Positions 1 to 11,165 of a stretch of DNA of 64,000 nucleotides are shown piece by piece. Below the pieces are notes generated by a model. That model made no database searches, was not told the origin of the DNA, and saw only the letters and a list, made by a program, of their open reading frames with translations. This stretch comes from Onchocerca volvulus. Taxonomy: Eukaryota; Nematoda; Chromadorea; Rhabditida; Onchocercidae. Position 1 is the first letter of the stretch. Each line of letters opens with the position of its first letter. Where the stretch lies: positions 21,834,824-21,898,823 of the forward strand of contig HG738138.1 in assembly GCA_000499405.2 (NCBI GenBank), written 5' to 3'. The position numbers were made by a program, and so were the translations under genes.

Positions 1-973
1 ATCATTAGAAATTAATTGCTGTTTTACAAGAATTACAAAATTTGAGTGTGTTTCCGTCGCAAATAATTTATGGTCATAATTATGTAAAACTTTATTGCTG
101 CTTTTGATATTTTCATCTCTTTTAATATTTCGCGTTTTAAAATGCCATGCAACTCTATTAAACTTACAATTAAAAATTTTTCATCTCCTTATTTCTCCAA
201 TTTTCCAGTTTCAAGAATTAAAATTTCAACCTAAACTTGGATTCAATTTCCGGAATTATTATGAAATCATCAAAATTATCACAGGCAAACAAACATTCAA
301 TGCAATAATCTTCTCAAAGAAGAAAAATTTTAAAAGCAAGCACTTCTGTTCCGGACAACTTTTCGGAAATTGTCAACATTTCATTTTACTGAAAATGTAT
401 ATTTTGCTGAATTTTAGATATATGGTTCACTATTTCGTACATTTCGCGGTTTGATCATAACCGGTTGGCAACGATATGATCATTTTGCGGTATTATGCGA
501 ACTTCTTCCAGTTGGACTTCCATCAGCTATTTTGAATCTTCTAGTAATTTAAATATTTCGTTGTTTTTCAATTCAAATTTCCTGAATTTGAAATCATATT
601 AAGTTTGACTTAAATGCATATTAACATTAAAATGGATGCTGTAGAAGCATAGTGAAATATATTTTCGAAATTTCAAAACAAATTAGGGAGATATTATCTT
701 CAGATGAAGCAGACAAAATTTTTGATTTATTATAAAAATCCGTAAGATGTCCTGTCCGATTTGCAGTCTCATAAAGGTGGTAGGAATGACTAGATAGTCT
801 AATCAAAACTTTAAAACATATTCAAATTTTCGATCATTGACTAAATATAAAAATTTAATCCAGTTCTTCATCATGCTCGACTTTGTAATACTTTTACTCC
901 ACTGAATATTTTTTTAAATGAAAAATTTGTGTCAGTCTGAATATGTGTATACTTCTGATATTAATTTTCGCAG
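1..973. other. Left edge, no exon recognised
   Basis: AT-rich sequence with no reading frame that shows family similarity, exon-like composition or paired splice sites. It probably belongs to an intron or upstream part of the gene whose exons start at 974, because the first exon I can see opens behind a splice acceptor (TTTTCGCAG) and not at a start codon. A 119-codon open frame near 95-454 is simple-composition, has no ATG-led start and was not accepted. Confidence 0.5.
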
Positions 974-2353
974 GTAGCAAAAGCAGGTGACAAATTTTCT
1001 ACTGAATCAATAGTTAGTGCCACTTCTGCTGCATTGAATTGTACATCAAAGATTTCAATGGAATACATGAATTCATTTGATTCCTGCAATTTTCCAGGTT
1101 GCAATCTTGAAATTTTGTAATTTTTTATATGAAATTAGCTACTTGTTAACATGAATTTCTTTTTTGTTTTTCTGAGGGTATCATATGCAGTATATGTCAC
1201 CATTTAGCAATCTTACTATTATTTTAGTGCTCATAATTTAAATTCAGGTTTTGTTTTGATTTTGTTTGTGAGTTTATAATATCAATTTTTGAGAGCTTAT
1301 TTGAAGTGGATATTTATAGTTTGAATATTGCAAAGAAGTGTTCATCTGACAGTGATATTAAGTGCAATGATATAATATCAGTTAGATTGATTTGAAGCAG
1401 AAGAGAAGAATTGAAGTTCTTTATCTTATCCATTGTCACATGTGCTTTTTTTTAATGCGGAAAAATTGCAGGTGTTGAATTATTCACCGCTATTCGTTCT
1501 TTGCGTGATTACATCAAAGCGATCAAAAATGAAGTTTTTGAGAGTCACCAGGTGAAAGGTTGGCTTAGTCGATTCAATGTACGCCATGGTTATACCCAGT
1601 TGTGGTATCTGATGGAATTAGAAAATAATATTGAAATGTATACTCAGGAAATGCTAAATATGGTACGTTATTTTTCCGAACTTTATCAACAGTTGAAGAA
1701 TTTTGGAGGATTTAATTTCATTCTTGGCTTTGAAAAAGGAAAAGATAGAGAAAATAGGAAAAAGAGTTTATATTTAAGTAACAAAAGTCATTTGATCCTT
1801 TAAAGAATTAAGTTAATTATTTGTACAAATAAAATTATAAATGTTCGTACAACGTTTCAAGTTCTTTATCAATTGATTTGAAATTCTCATACAACGTAGT
1901 ATTCGAATAAATACGTTTTTTCATATAGATAAGCGCATGTTTAAGAACTTTCGGACTAGCTGGAGTCGGATACGCGAAGCTTCCAAGTAGATTCGTCGTA
2001 GATCAAAGCTTCTTGATAGATTCGTCCTAGATCCTAATAGATTTAAAAAAAAATCATACCACAATGTTTTTATTTTAATTTCTGACTAGTTGAACCCAGA
2101 CATGCTTCTTGTGGCCGAGTCTAGCTAGTTAACTAATAAAAAAAGCTTTTATCTATTTCAGGCCAAAATGATCGAGTCTTTGATGGAACCAATTTTTCGA
2201 AGACATACAATCGATGAATGGTTATACGAATATGTTGATCCGACCATAGAACGACTGATGGAACTATCGCAACAGATTTCTCAACTTAAAATGCGTCGAA
2301 CATTTACAGTTAGAAATTTTGATATCAGGAGACGGATGCATTATGCATTGTAA
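974..2353 (+). CDS. Unrecognised protein, 3'-terminal exons (5' part not in view)
   Basis: Three exons join in phase: 974-1097 (ends phase 1), 1472-1662, and 2162-2353 (TAA stop). Together they encode about 168 residues. The acceptors are CGCAG, TTGCAG and TTTCAG; the donors are GTTGCA and GTACGT. The piece is hydrophilic, with no signal peptide or membrane segment. The first exon is Ser/Thr-rich (VAKAGDKFSTESIVSATSAA). The rest looks helical, with charged stretches (LRDYIKAIKNEVFES, ELENNIEMYTQEMLNM, PTIERLMELSQQISQLKM) that could form coiled coils, and it ends in a basic tail (RRRMHYAL). I do not recognise the family. The start codon must lie upstream, probably outside the window. The second intron (1663-2161) holds Helitron-like debris. 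Confidence 0.6.
1830..2120. repeat. Helitron-family debris in an intron
   Basis: This intronic stretch carries the same word set as other places in the window: an AAATGTTCGT start, a GTATTCGAATAAATACG block followed by TTTTTTCATATAGA, then TTTAAGAACTTTCGGACTAG and CTAGCTGGAGTCGG. The same order and wording recur near 33740-33830 (GCATTCGAATACGCGC) and 10660-10760 (GTTCAAGAACTTTTCG, GACTAGCTGGACTG). It is a degraded non-coding copy with no open frame. Confidence 0.5.
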
Positions 2354-5300
2354 TTTCATTATTCTCATTCTCATTTCTTGCAGTTTTCTGTAAATATTTT
2401 TTTGCTCTTACAAAAATCAAAATCTGTTTAGCGCTATTTCCGAAATACTGATAATATCCGAAAAATCCTTTTGTTGTATATAATGATTTGTAAAGGATTT
2501 CTTGTTTTTGAATGTTCTAAGGTTTCTTGATAGAAAGCCGTTTTTGATAATCATTGTTTTAATTTAATGAATTTAGTATCAGAATGAATATGGGATCTAG
2601 CCTTGAGCAAGGCTTAATTTTTTAATAATTTTCTTCCTCTTTTTCATTTTTAATTGCTCTTTTGTCATTTAATCAAATTATATTAATGAAACATATATTG
2701 TTCATTTCATTATGCAGTAGCTTTCAATGTTATTATTCGGGTACTTATTTTTCAAATAATTTGATAGCCTTTACTGTTTTTGTCCAACATTGATTTTTTT
2801 GCTAATTTCCACTCTTTTGTCATATAATTCCACTTATTGAAAGTGAAATGAAATCAACTGCATTATTGCGATTGTTTCCACTTCTCATTAATCTGATTAG
2901 ATTTTTCATCCTTTAACTGCCTTTGAATTTTTCATTTTGCATGTTCATTTTGTGAAGAAATGGTGATTACAACTACGATAAGCCAAATCGAAGAATCGGT
3001 TGACGTTTCTTCAATTAATTTTCTAAAATGCAGAAATTCCGTCGCTTTCAAATTCGTAGTTGCACTACTTAACTTAAGCTATTTCTTTTTGCTTCGAGCT
3101 AGCTTTTCTTCAATCCTTATTTTATTCGTTCTATTTATAACTAGTCGAAGGATTCACGAAGGATTAAATTTTTTCTCAGTGGGAAAATTGCTTTCGAAAA
3201 ATTGCAATTTAGTTTCAAATATATTTTGAGCAAATATGTTGGGGAATTTTATTTTAGAGTTTCCAAAAATATAAGATCTAATTGTGCAATTATTTGCCCA
3301 TTTATAAATCTTCTTTAATGATCTCTCGCAAAGTAGATTGCACTGATATTGTCTCAAATTAATGTTGTCAAGATTTCTGGGAAGTCATCTAGATATGTTT
3401 ACTTTTGAAGTAAAGCTTGATGATGGTTACTGATAACTTTTATATTTTGCTTAAGTTATGCTATCGACAATATGAGTAATAAAAAGTTTCACATTTTTAA
3501 GACAAAAATGCAGTGTATGAGATGAATGATGTACATGACAACAGGAAAAAGTGTCAACGTAGTGAATTGTTCTCAAGGGAACGAGTAGAAGGGATCGCAA
3601 AAAGTTTGTGGACGACGGTTCAAGTTGGGAAAAGAAAATTGTTCAATGATATCTTCATTGACACGTTTCGCATATGCAACATTTTAAAGAGCAACTTTTA
3701 TGAATAAAATTTTGGTACTAGAGATAAAACTTTACTATTGGTTTGATATTATTTGGAGTATCTTTTCATTTATCGAAAATAAAAGTTTCCAAAAATAAAT
3801 TTTTAAATTAAACCTAATCAACTTCACTTATATTGAGCATTCTTCAATGGTGGTTTCTCAACAGTTACAGATTAACCTATTATTTGTTTGAAGCATAAGT
3901 GTTGCAGCTTTTTTAGTCTTTTCTGGCCATGAAGTTCAATGTTACTTCAGTCGAGGTAAGCATGGATAGAAGGCTAAATGCAACAGATACTAAATAACCC
4001 AATTTTAACAATCGTTACTTCCTTTTGTATAAAGTACCGTTGATATGAACTTCATATCATTTTTTTTTGCATAAATTTACTAGCTCTCTATATTGGTTTT
4101 GAACTTAAGTACGTCAGAATAATAAATTTGAGACCTTCTGATATAGAAATGAATTGTTCCAATATTTTAGAAATCTGTGATTCAAGGATTTTTATAAAGT
4201 CTTGCTCAAATTTAAAGTCTAACTTGGGATTCCTATTTCCATTCTATCTTTTTATTTACGCTTGGATACAAATAAAGCTTCATATCATCATACTTTGCAT
4301 AAAAAGCGATGCAATTTTTTATCAGACCATTGATGGTGTATTTTCATCTACTCAAAGATACAAATCTTTCCAAGGCCGATTCGTATTTTCGATTCTTTCC
4401 TGGAAGTAAACCACAGAAGAACATTTATGGTAAACTTTCATTAGAGAATACTGAGCATTCAAAATATATTGACAATTTGAAGAATTTAAGTTTGCATCGT
4501 TTTGCTAGTCGTATCGAAACCATTCTTTTTTTTAAGTTCGATTTTTCGTCTAAATTTTTTTCATTATCTATCTAACTACTGAGTTTATTTGCATTACGTT
4601 ACGGAATCCTGAAACTGTTTGTGAGACAAAATTTCATTTCCTTTCTGCAGATTGATTAAGTAAATTTGAAGATCTATTGATTTCTTAATTTTCAATTCTC
4701 ATAAAATTTTAGCTCCATCAAAATAAGCTTATTCTATATTTATGAAACCATTCGAGCAGTACGGAATTTTCATGCAATTTCTTATTAGATAGATTAGTTT
4801 TCTAAAGTTTCTTCACGATTTTAGCGATCTGAATTAACAAGCGAGAGAATCCATTGGCAATGGATTTTTATAATGCAATTCTTTCCTGTAGAGACTAAAG
4901 ATTTCTAATTGCCGCCAAAGTTGGGATAAATTCTAAGAAGCAAGGGAAACTTTGGGGTTAATAACCGTTTTAATCGAGAAAATACTGCCATCAATAATTT
5001 TCAATGATCGATTTTGAAATGAATCACAAAAACCTGTTTCTCTTAAATTGTGTTGTTTTATTTTCTGTGCATTGCTTCTTATGTGCAAACAATTCTATCA
5101 TCCTACTTCTCTTCTTATTTCTCTTAGTATTATTTTTAAATTCATTATAGTTTCATGTTAGATTTATATAATACTGGATTTTATTCTATCTGGACCGGCC
5201 AGAACTTCTGTATTGACGCATAAAGTGAGAATGATAGAAAGAAGCAATTTTATCAAATAAGATATCTTTGATTTATTAATTCCTATCCTCATTTTCTAAG

Positions 5301-6787
5301 CTTCTTTATCTCCTTTCTCTTTTTGTTCCTTTGAATCATCATAAAGATTAATTGATAGGATACTTGCTTTTATGTCTTTCTTTTTTTGATTTACTAAAGT
5401 AATTTCATATGATTCTGGCTGAAGATCTGAAGTATCTGAGAACTGTCTTTGGGCTAAGTAAATCTTTCAGTTCGAAATTAATCTCCAGTCAAAGAAAAGG
5501 AAAAATTATTGACATCTGTTGCAATTCCAACAAACGCTTTTGCGATTTGCTACCTATACATAAGAATTTCAGCTAGTGATGGATCACTTTGTTTCGACTT
5601 AAAGTTCAGGCCAAAAAATTCATTTCGGCATGAAGAAAATTAAATTTTGTTTCGAGAACAGACTGATGGGGCAAGCGAACGATTGGAAGGGGAAATGAAA
5701 AACTAGAAATCAATCGAATATAGTGGCGCCATCAAGATGATACGCTTGTGGCTTTTCAGCCGAAAACTTGCAGATCGAATATTTGAAATGAAATACAGCT
5801 TTGTATGGTCTAGATAAATATAGTCTATATAAATAAAAATGTAAATGTTCGTTTCTTCAAAAGCTTTTGCCTTCAGGTGTGAACGTGAAAAAAACATAGG
5901 CATATCTATATAAAAAGACGCGCTTATTCGAATGCAACGTTTTATCAAAATTTCTAAGCAATCGATGTAGAACGTTCGAAGATTTAAGATCTTGAGCAAC
6001 GAACATTTACATTTCTTTTCATATAGATCAGGATAGATCGGCATTGTTCTAAAATATATGAAAGATTGTGCATCAAAAAATTAGGAGCTTGTAAAATCGA
6101 TTAATCTTCTCAATCCAAATAACATCTTATGGATCAAAAAAAAGTCCTTCGTGTTGTGATAATTTTAAAGTTCGAAAAATTTTTTCAAGAATGAAATAAA
6201 TGAGTGATAAGATTTATGATCTCCAAATCTATGATCTTTACTAATACACTTCAAATTTTTACACATTAAAGTTAATGTGCTACAAAATCGAGACATAAGT
6301 GATCCATGCTTGGAAATTGATCAGATTGTGAGATTTCTAGATTAGAAAGAATTTCAAATGATTTGATAAAGTTGCTGGCAATTCTTTGCTTACTTTTAAG
6401 AATTACAAAGCGAATTCATTATTTCTTGATGCATCGATGTTTTCTCATCACTTTTTCTTTTTTTTTTCTTTTTTTTTTCTGCGAATTTCACAGTGTTTCT
6501 TCAGAAAGTAAACATGAGTCATTGTCAATCAATTAAATAAAAAACCGGAAAACAAGAAAATCTTTCTCTATTTTTACCGCTTTTAACACTTGCAGTCATC
6601 ACTTGGAAATTTTTTCATTTTACAGTTATAATAAAATGAAGACAAATAAAACCACTAAGTTTATTGATTCAATTTCAATAGTTTAATTGTTTTGTCAAAA
6701 TTTTACTATATATTTTATCATTTAATGGGCGTCGTTTTCTTGCTCGTCTCTTATTTTCAAATCATCAGTACTAATCTCTCTTTCAGT
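2354..6787. other. Intergenic stretch, mostly without recognisable content
   Basis: About 4.4 kb between the stop of the unrecognised gene and the start of the Shisa-like gene. Several open frames of 60-95 codons (for example 2960-3229, hydrophobic) lack splice context or family similarity. A T-rich microsatellite lies near 6450-6480. The only structured element I can support is the inverted-arm repeat around 5829-6024. Confidence 0.5.
5829..6024. repeat. Short inverted-arm (foldback) element related to Helitron ends
   Basis: The left arm near 5839-5855 (AAATGTAAATGTTCGTT) is matched exactly in reverse complement by AACGAACATTTACATTT near 5998-6014. The similarity weakens outward into TATATAAATAAA on the left and CTTTTCATATA on the right. 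Inside, from about 5898, lies TCTATATAAAAAGACGCGC followed by TTATTCGAATGCAACG. That block is shared with the flanks of the Helitron remnant (33790-33830 and 36240-36280). It looks like a non-autonomous element or solo end carrying sub-terminal inverted repeats. No coding capacity. Confidence 0.6.
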
Positions 6788-6788
6788 A
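6782..6788 (+). other. Probable trans-splice acceptor for the Shisa-like gene
   Basis: A pyrimidine-rich run ending TCTCTCTTTCAG stands one base before the ATG at 6788. In nematodes, a strong 3' splice site this close to the start codon with no upstream coding exon usually marks spliced-leader addition. This supports 6788 as the translation start rather than an upstream in-frame start. Confidence 0.55.
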
Positions 6789-8609
6789 TGCTTAGAGCAC
6801 TTACGATCACGTTTTTTGCTGCGTTTATGACAAGTTGTTACGCAGCAGTTAAATGTCCACCGAATAAACGAGGTGAAACACTTACTTGTTCATTTGCGTG
6901 CTGTAAAAGTTTGGATGACGATTCTGAGGCAAGCTTATTTAACTTCTATGCTTTTAACACAAATAAGATTTCCTCTTAATGTGAGGGAGAAAAATTTATT
7001 TGAAATGGTCAGATAATTCAAAATAATCACTTCATTTTACCAACGATATAATGTCGAATTCTTGAGACAGACTTTTAAAATGATTCGAGTATCATTCTTA
7101 TTGGGAATATATACAAATTGATATTGATAAGCCTGTGAATAATAAACTGAAATGGAACTTGAAACTTTTAAATCTGTTGTAAAATAAGTTGACAAATTTG
7201 GTAATTTTTAGCTTCTTTTAATGACAGGAACTATAATTCATCTTTTTATTTTTATCATATTGAGACATTCTACTTGAGAGTCATATAGAAATATTCGATA
7301 TTTATTTTTATTTCAGTTAATTAAAAATGTGATGGAAAATATGATGAATTATAGATTACTGTTATAAAAAAGCTAAAATCTTTATTTTAATTAATTTTTA
7401 GAGAATTTCCAATAAGACATCCTTACATCTCAAGTAGACTAGAGAGTGTAAGTTAATTTTTTTTCTAGAACAAAACGATGGAATTCAATTAAAATTAATT
7501 CGCTTCGGACTTGAAAAAAATTGGAAAACTGTTAAAATTGAAATTTTGTTCTTTTCGCATTCACAGTCCTACAGCACTCTAGAACTCTGAATTATTAACT
7601 GAATAGCTTTGAGCTCAAATATCTATAAAGCTTTTTGATTATAAAATTATAAAGAAACAGTAATTTGTAAAATTTCAATTCACAATATTCATCCAGATAA
7701 TATAAATAATTTAGATTTCCAGAATTATTTCTGTTGTGGATTGGAGGACAATCAAATTGTTCGCGAGACGACCTCAAGATATGATCGACCACAACGTTTT
7801 ATTGCTTACGGCAGTAATTTTCAGTAAGCTATGAATGTTCAAGCAGAATTTTTGAAATTTGAGTAGATTTGGATAAAGCTTGACATACTAACGTGGTAAA
7901 CAATTACGTAACGAGGATCACTTTTGATAAAAAGTGAAAAAATCGTTTCAAACTAAAATATGACATAACTTTCTATTTCTCTATTTGTAAAAAATTGTTT
8001 GCTGACCTTATCAGCTGACTGCCTAAAGTCTAATGATTAAATCATTACATTTTTTAGAGGAAATAAACATATTGATTGGAGTAACTCAAAGTAAGCCTGC
8101 CTGATTTATTGAAAATTGCGATATCGATTGAATCAGGAAAAAGTTTATTTCAGAATTGATTACACATTACTTATCATTGGATTGATTGTTAGCATAATCC
8201 TGAGTATACTTTGTTCATTCTTTTGCTGCCTTCTGTGTAATGGATGTTGGCTTCATCGACGACGTAATCCGCAATTGTACGAATCCGTGAGCGATAGTGG
8301 ATTCTATCCATTATGCTGTAAATTATTCAAAAATTTCAACTTTCATCAATATATGAAGTTTATTCCTAGTTACTACTCATATGATTAACACTTTAAATTA
8401 CCACTTGTTATCTTTTTATAGGCGGATTTGGGATTCCGATGGGAACGATAGTGTTCAGTACCCATCCGCCACAGTTTCGGGATGAATCGGAGCTTTACGG
8501 TGGATCATCAGCCTCCTCGTACGGTAATCGAGGACGGGTACGATTTAATGAAGATGGTACTCCACGTGGAGTATTAAAAAATAATCCGAATTCATATCCA
8601 GAATCGTGA
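6788..8609 (+). CDS. Shisa-like single-pass membrane protein
   Basis: Four exons give about 190 aa: 6788-6928, 7723-7823, 8154-8296 (or 8286) and 8422-8609 (TGA). The N-terminus is a signal peptide (MLRALTITFFAAFMTSCYA). A short extracellular part follows with six cysteines in the order C-x10-C-x3-CC-x11-CC (ending NYFCCGLEDNQ), resembling the Cys-rich module of the Shisa family. Next is one membrane helix (LLIIGLIVSIILSILCSFF), a Cys cluster and a basic stop-transfer (HRRR). The cytoplasmic tail is polar and Gly/Pro/Ser-rich (RVRFNEDGTPRGVLKNN). Shisa proteins modulate receptor trafficking, but no specific target can be inferred. Exon 1 joins exon 2 in phase only through a GC donor (GAG/GCAAGC). 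The exon 3/4 junction is uncertain: the strong donor at 8287 (GTGAGC) fits an acceptor at 8474, while keeping the well-open segment from 8422 needs a weak donor at 8297. Confidence 0.65.
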
Positions 8610-10589
8610 TCTTCTTTTTCAAAATTCTTGTTTCTTCATGCTATTTTCTGCTTGATGTTTGTTTTTTATTTCAATGATTATAAATGAGATTTTATTCGAA
8701 TTTCATTAAGTCATTCCATTTTTTAAAAGAACATAAATGACAATTATTCTAAAAAACAAATAAATAAATAATACAGAAATAAATAAATAATATGGAAATG
8801 CATCTTCACTGAGTTAAATGAGCTTTTTATTGAATTATGCATGTTTTTTGCAGTGATGAAAGAATGCAAAAATAGTTGTATGTTTTATTTTTTTTTTATC
8901 GTTTTAGAGAGCTTTTGAAATACTTTTTTCATTTACTTTTTCGTGTTTTGCTTTATTTTTAATGTTTTTATGGGACGGAGATACATTCAAAACTTCTCTC
9001 TGAACAGTAATAAAATATTTAGGTATAGTGCTAAAATAAAACAATCCTTATCCGGAGATTTTCGAAAGATATTTTCTTCTTAAACTTCAAAGTTTGAAGT
9101 ATCCATTTTGCTTTTGTTCTCATGCTTGTTCTCTCCACTTATAAAAATTGCCTATAAGATATAAAATTTTGCTCGCAAAACATTTTGGATTAATACATGA
9201 AATTGAGTGCTAGATGTAACAAAATTTCAGATCTCAGTTCAAATTCCGACTAAACATTCAAAAAAATTGAAATTATATTTTATTTCATTTTTCTCTCGTT
9301 ACATCGAACAAAATATTTAATATTAAAACTCACCATTGTGCATCTTTCACATGAAAAAATTTTTATGAGTAAGATAAGAATAGGAAATTTTTCTTAAAAT
9401 TACTTTATCGAATGAGATAGTGAAAATGTCTTGTAGAAAATAAAGTTGGAAAAGATCTGTTGAAATACTAAAATTATTGTTTTATTACGATTTTTAAACT
9501 TAGCTTAAAATTAAAATAGCTTGTTATTTTGCTTGCACGAAATAATTCTGATAATAAAAAATACATTAGAAATATTACTGCCTGTTCTTGCCACTCTCTA
9601 ATCTAATTTTATCAGCTGAGGCATCTATTACTAATTTGAATTGTAAGTGCCTAGCCAATGATTAGTCAAGCCAATCATTAGCTAAGCCAAGCCAAACTAA
9701 CTATTGGAATGCCTCTTGAATGTGTTACTTTTATGTATTGAATTTGCACTAACTGAAAGCCGCATATATATTCATCAAACATTTCTCAGTTATTTGTTGG
9801 ATTTATTATGGATTCATTTTTTGATGAACAAATCTATTTCATTGTCCCATTTTTTTTCCCAAAATTCTTACATTTTCGATCCATTCATACTTGATAGAGC
9901 AAATAATAAATATAATCTTGTGATATCAACGCTATAAATACTTCAGAAATTACATACCTTTTCAACCCATTTCTAATGTCATTAAGATGATTCATGCATT
10001 CTGATGTCATTAAGGTGATTCGTGCCTTTTCTTATCGATGTAAACAGCAAACCGCAACATTTGTAGTATTTTTCGTCAGTTGATATATATTTGAAAAATA
10101 CGCTGGAGTAATTTATCATCAAAATAGATAAAATATCAATTTTATTTTAGAAATCGTCACGATTTGTTCATTAATTAATGCTAATTAATTAATCTATTAA
10201 TTGATGTTTATTAATGTTTATTGGCAATTTGTTTATTGTCTACATTAATATTTAGTGTTAAAAAGTTTGTCCCACTCTTTTTCTAATTCACGCTGAATTT
10301 TTTTGGCTTTATTTCCGAAATTAATGATGACATAAAGATAACTATGATTGTTTACAGTCAAAATCGCATTTTAAAAATTTGAAGTTAATATGTAAAAAGA
10401 TTAGTTCTTGACAAGACTCATAAAAAATAGATGAATGCAAAAGTTTTGGTTCAAAAAATGAAAAATTTCGAATTTCAAAGTTCTTGCGCAATTAGCTTTC
10501 AAAATCCTTCTTTGCATTCAAATACAAATGATAATCTTGAAAACTTTAAAAGATTATTACATCTGGTGAAATTTTTCATTTAATATCAT

Positions 10590-10840
10590 CCCAATGTAAG
10601 TGTTCGTTGTGACACAGCGTCGCATTTGGACGACGCGTGTTTTTTTGTAGGTAATGCACGTGTTCAAGAACTTTTCGAAGACTGGAGATTTTGAACAAAC
10701 GAACATTCACATCCTTATTAATTTAGACTAGCTGGACTGACCACGCAAAACTTGGCCCGCTCCACCTAGTCTTAAATAAAATAACGGCTCGGGCAAGCAA
10801 TCTTCAAAATCCCGAACAAGTATCATTCTACTGATAAAAT
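10590..10840. repeat. Helitron-like non-coding copy with inverted arms
   Basis: The left arm ATGTAAGTGTTCGTT (about 10594) is matched in inverted orientation by AACGAACATTCACAT (about 10700), the same arm pair as at 5839/5998 with two changes. Between them is a GC-rich palindrome-like GTCGCATTTGGACGACGCG. To the right lie GACTAGCTGGACTGACC and CGCAAAACTTGGCCCGC, also seen in degraded form at 1950-1990. The local GC content is clearly higher than in the flanks. No open frame. Confidence 0.55.
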
Positions 10841-11021
10841 GATTTCAAGTTAATTGGAGTGTTTTTCTTCACAGAGAATGATATCAAAATAATTTTTCTT
10901 TGGCTGTTGACTAACACCACTGATATGCTTGCATAAGGGGGAGTGATATAATTTCTAACTGGCAACCAAAAAAAAGACTACTATAGTGATCGAAATCTAG
11001 AACTTTCATTTGTAGTTAAGC

Positions 11022-11165
11022 TTAACTAATTGACCATCTATTAATTAATTGACCGCCAGTGTTGCTAGTTATAATTTGAAATCTTTGACTAGAAATAGTT
11101 CAAAGATTTTAAATTATAATAGCAGCAAGAGTGATGCATAAAATTAGTTAAATTTAATTTGGTTA
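11022..11165. repeat. Foldback repeat (MITE-like hairpin)
   Basis: Left arm 11062-11089 (TTGCTAGTTATAATTTGAAA then TCTTTGAC) pairs with right arm 11099-11128 (TTCAAAGATTTTAAATTATA then ATAGCAGCAA) around a loop of about ten bases. Weaker pairing extends outward through TTAACTAATT (left) and AATTAGTTAA (right), so the whole hairpin is roughly 140 bp. The size and the lack of coding sequence suit a small inverted-repeat element, but I see no obvious target-site duplication and no second copy here. Confidence 0.55.

Noticed and set aside
95..454. 119-codon open frame at the left edge
   Set aside because: The frame is AT-driven, rich in Phe/Leu/Ile, does not start with ATG, and has no domain similarity or splice context.
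2960..3229. 89-codon ATG-led hydrophobic frame
   Set aside because: It could be a small membrane protein, but there is no signal-peptide cleavage pattern, no splice partners and no known family. Its composition fits chance in AT-rich DNA.
9225..9260. GTTCAAATTCC word resembling a tRNA T-loop
   Set aside because: No D-arm, anticodon arm or acceptor-stem pairing could be found around it.
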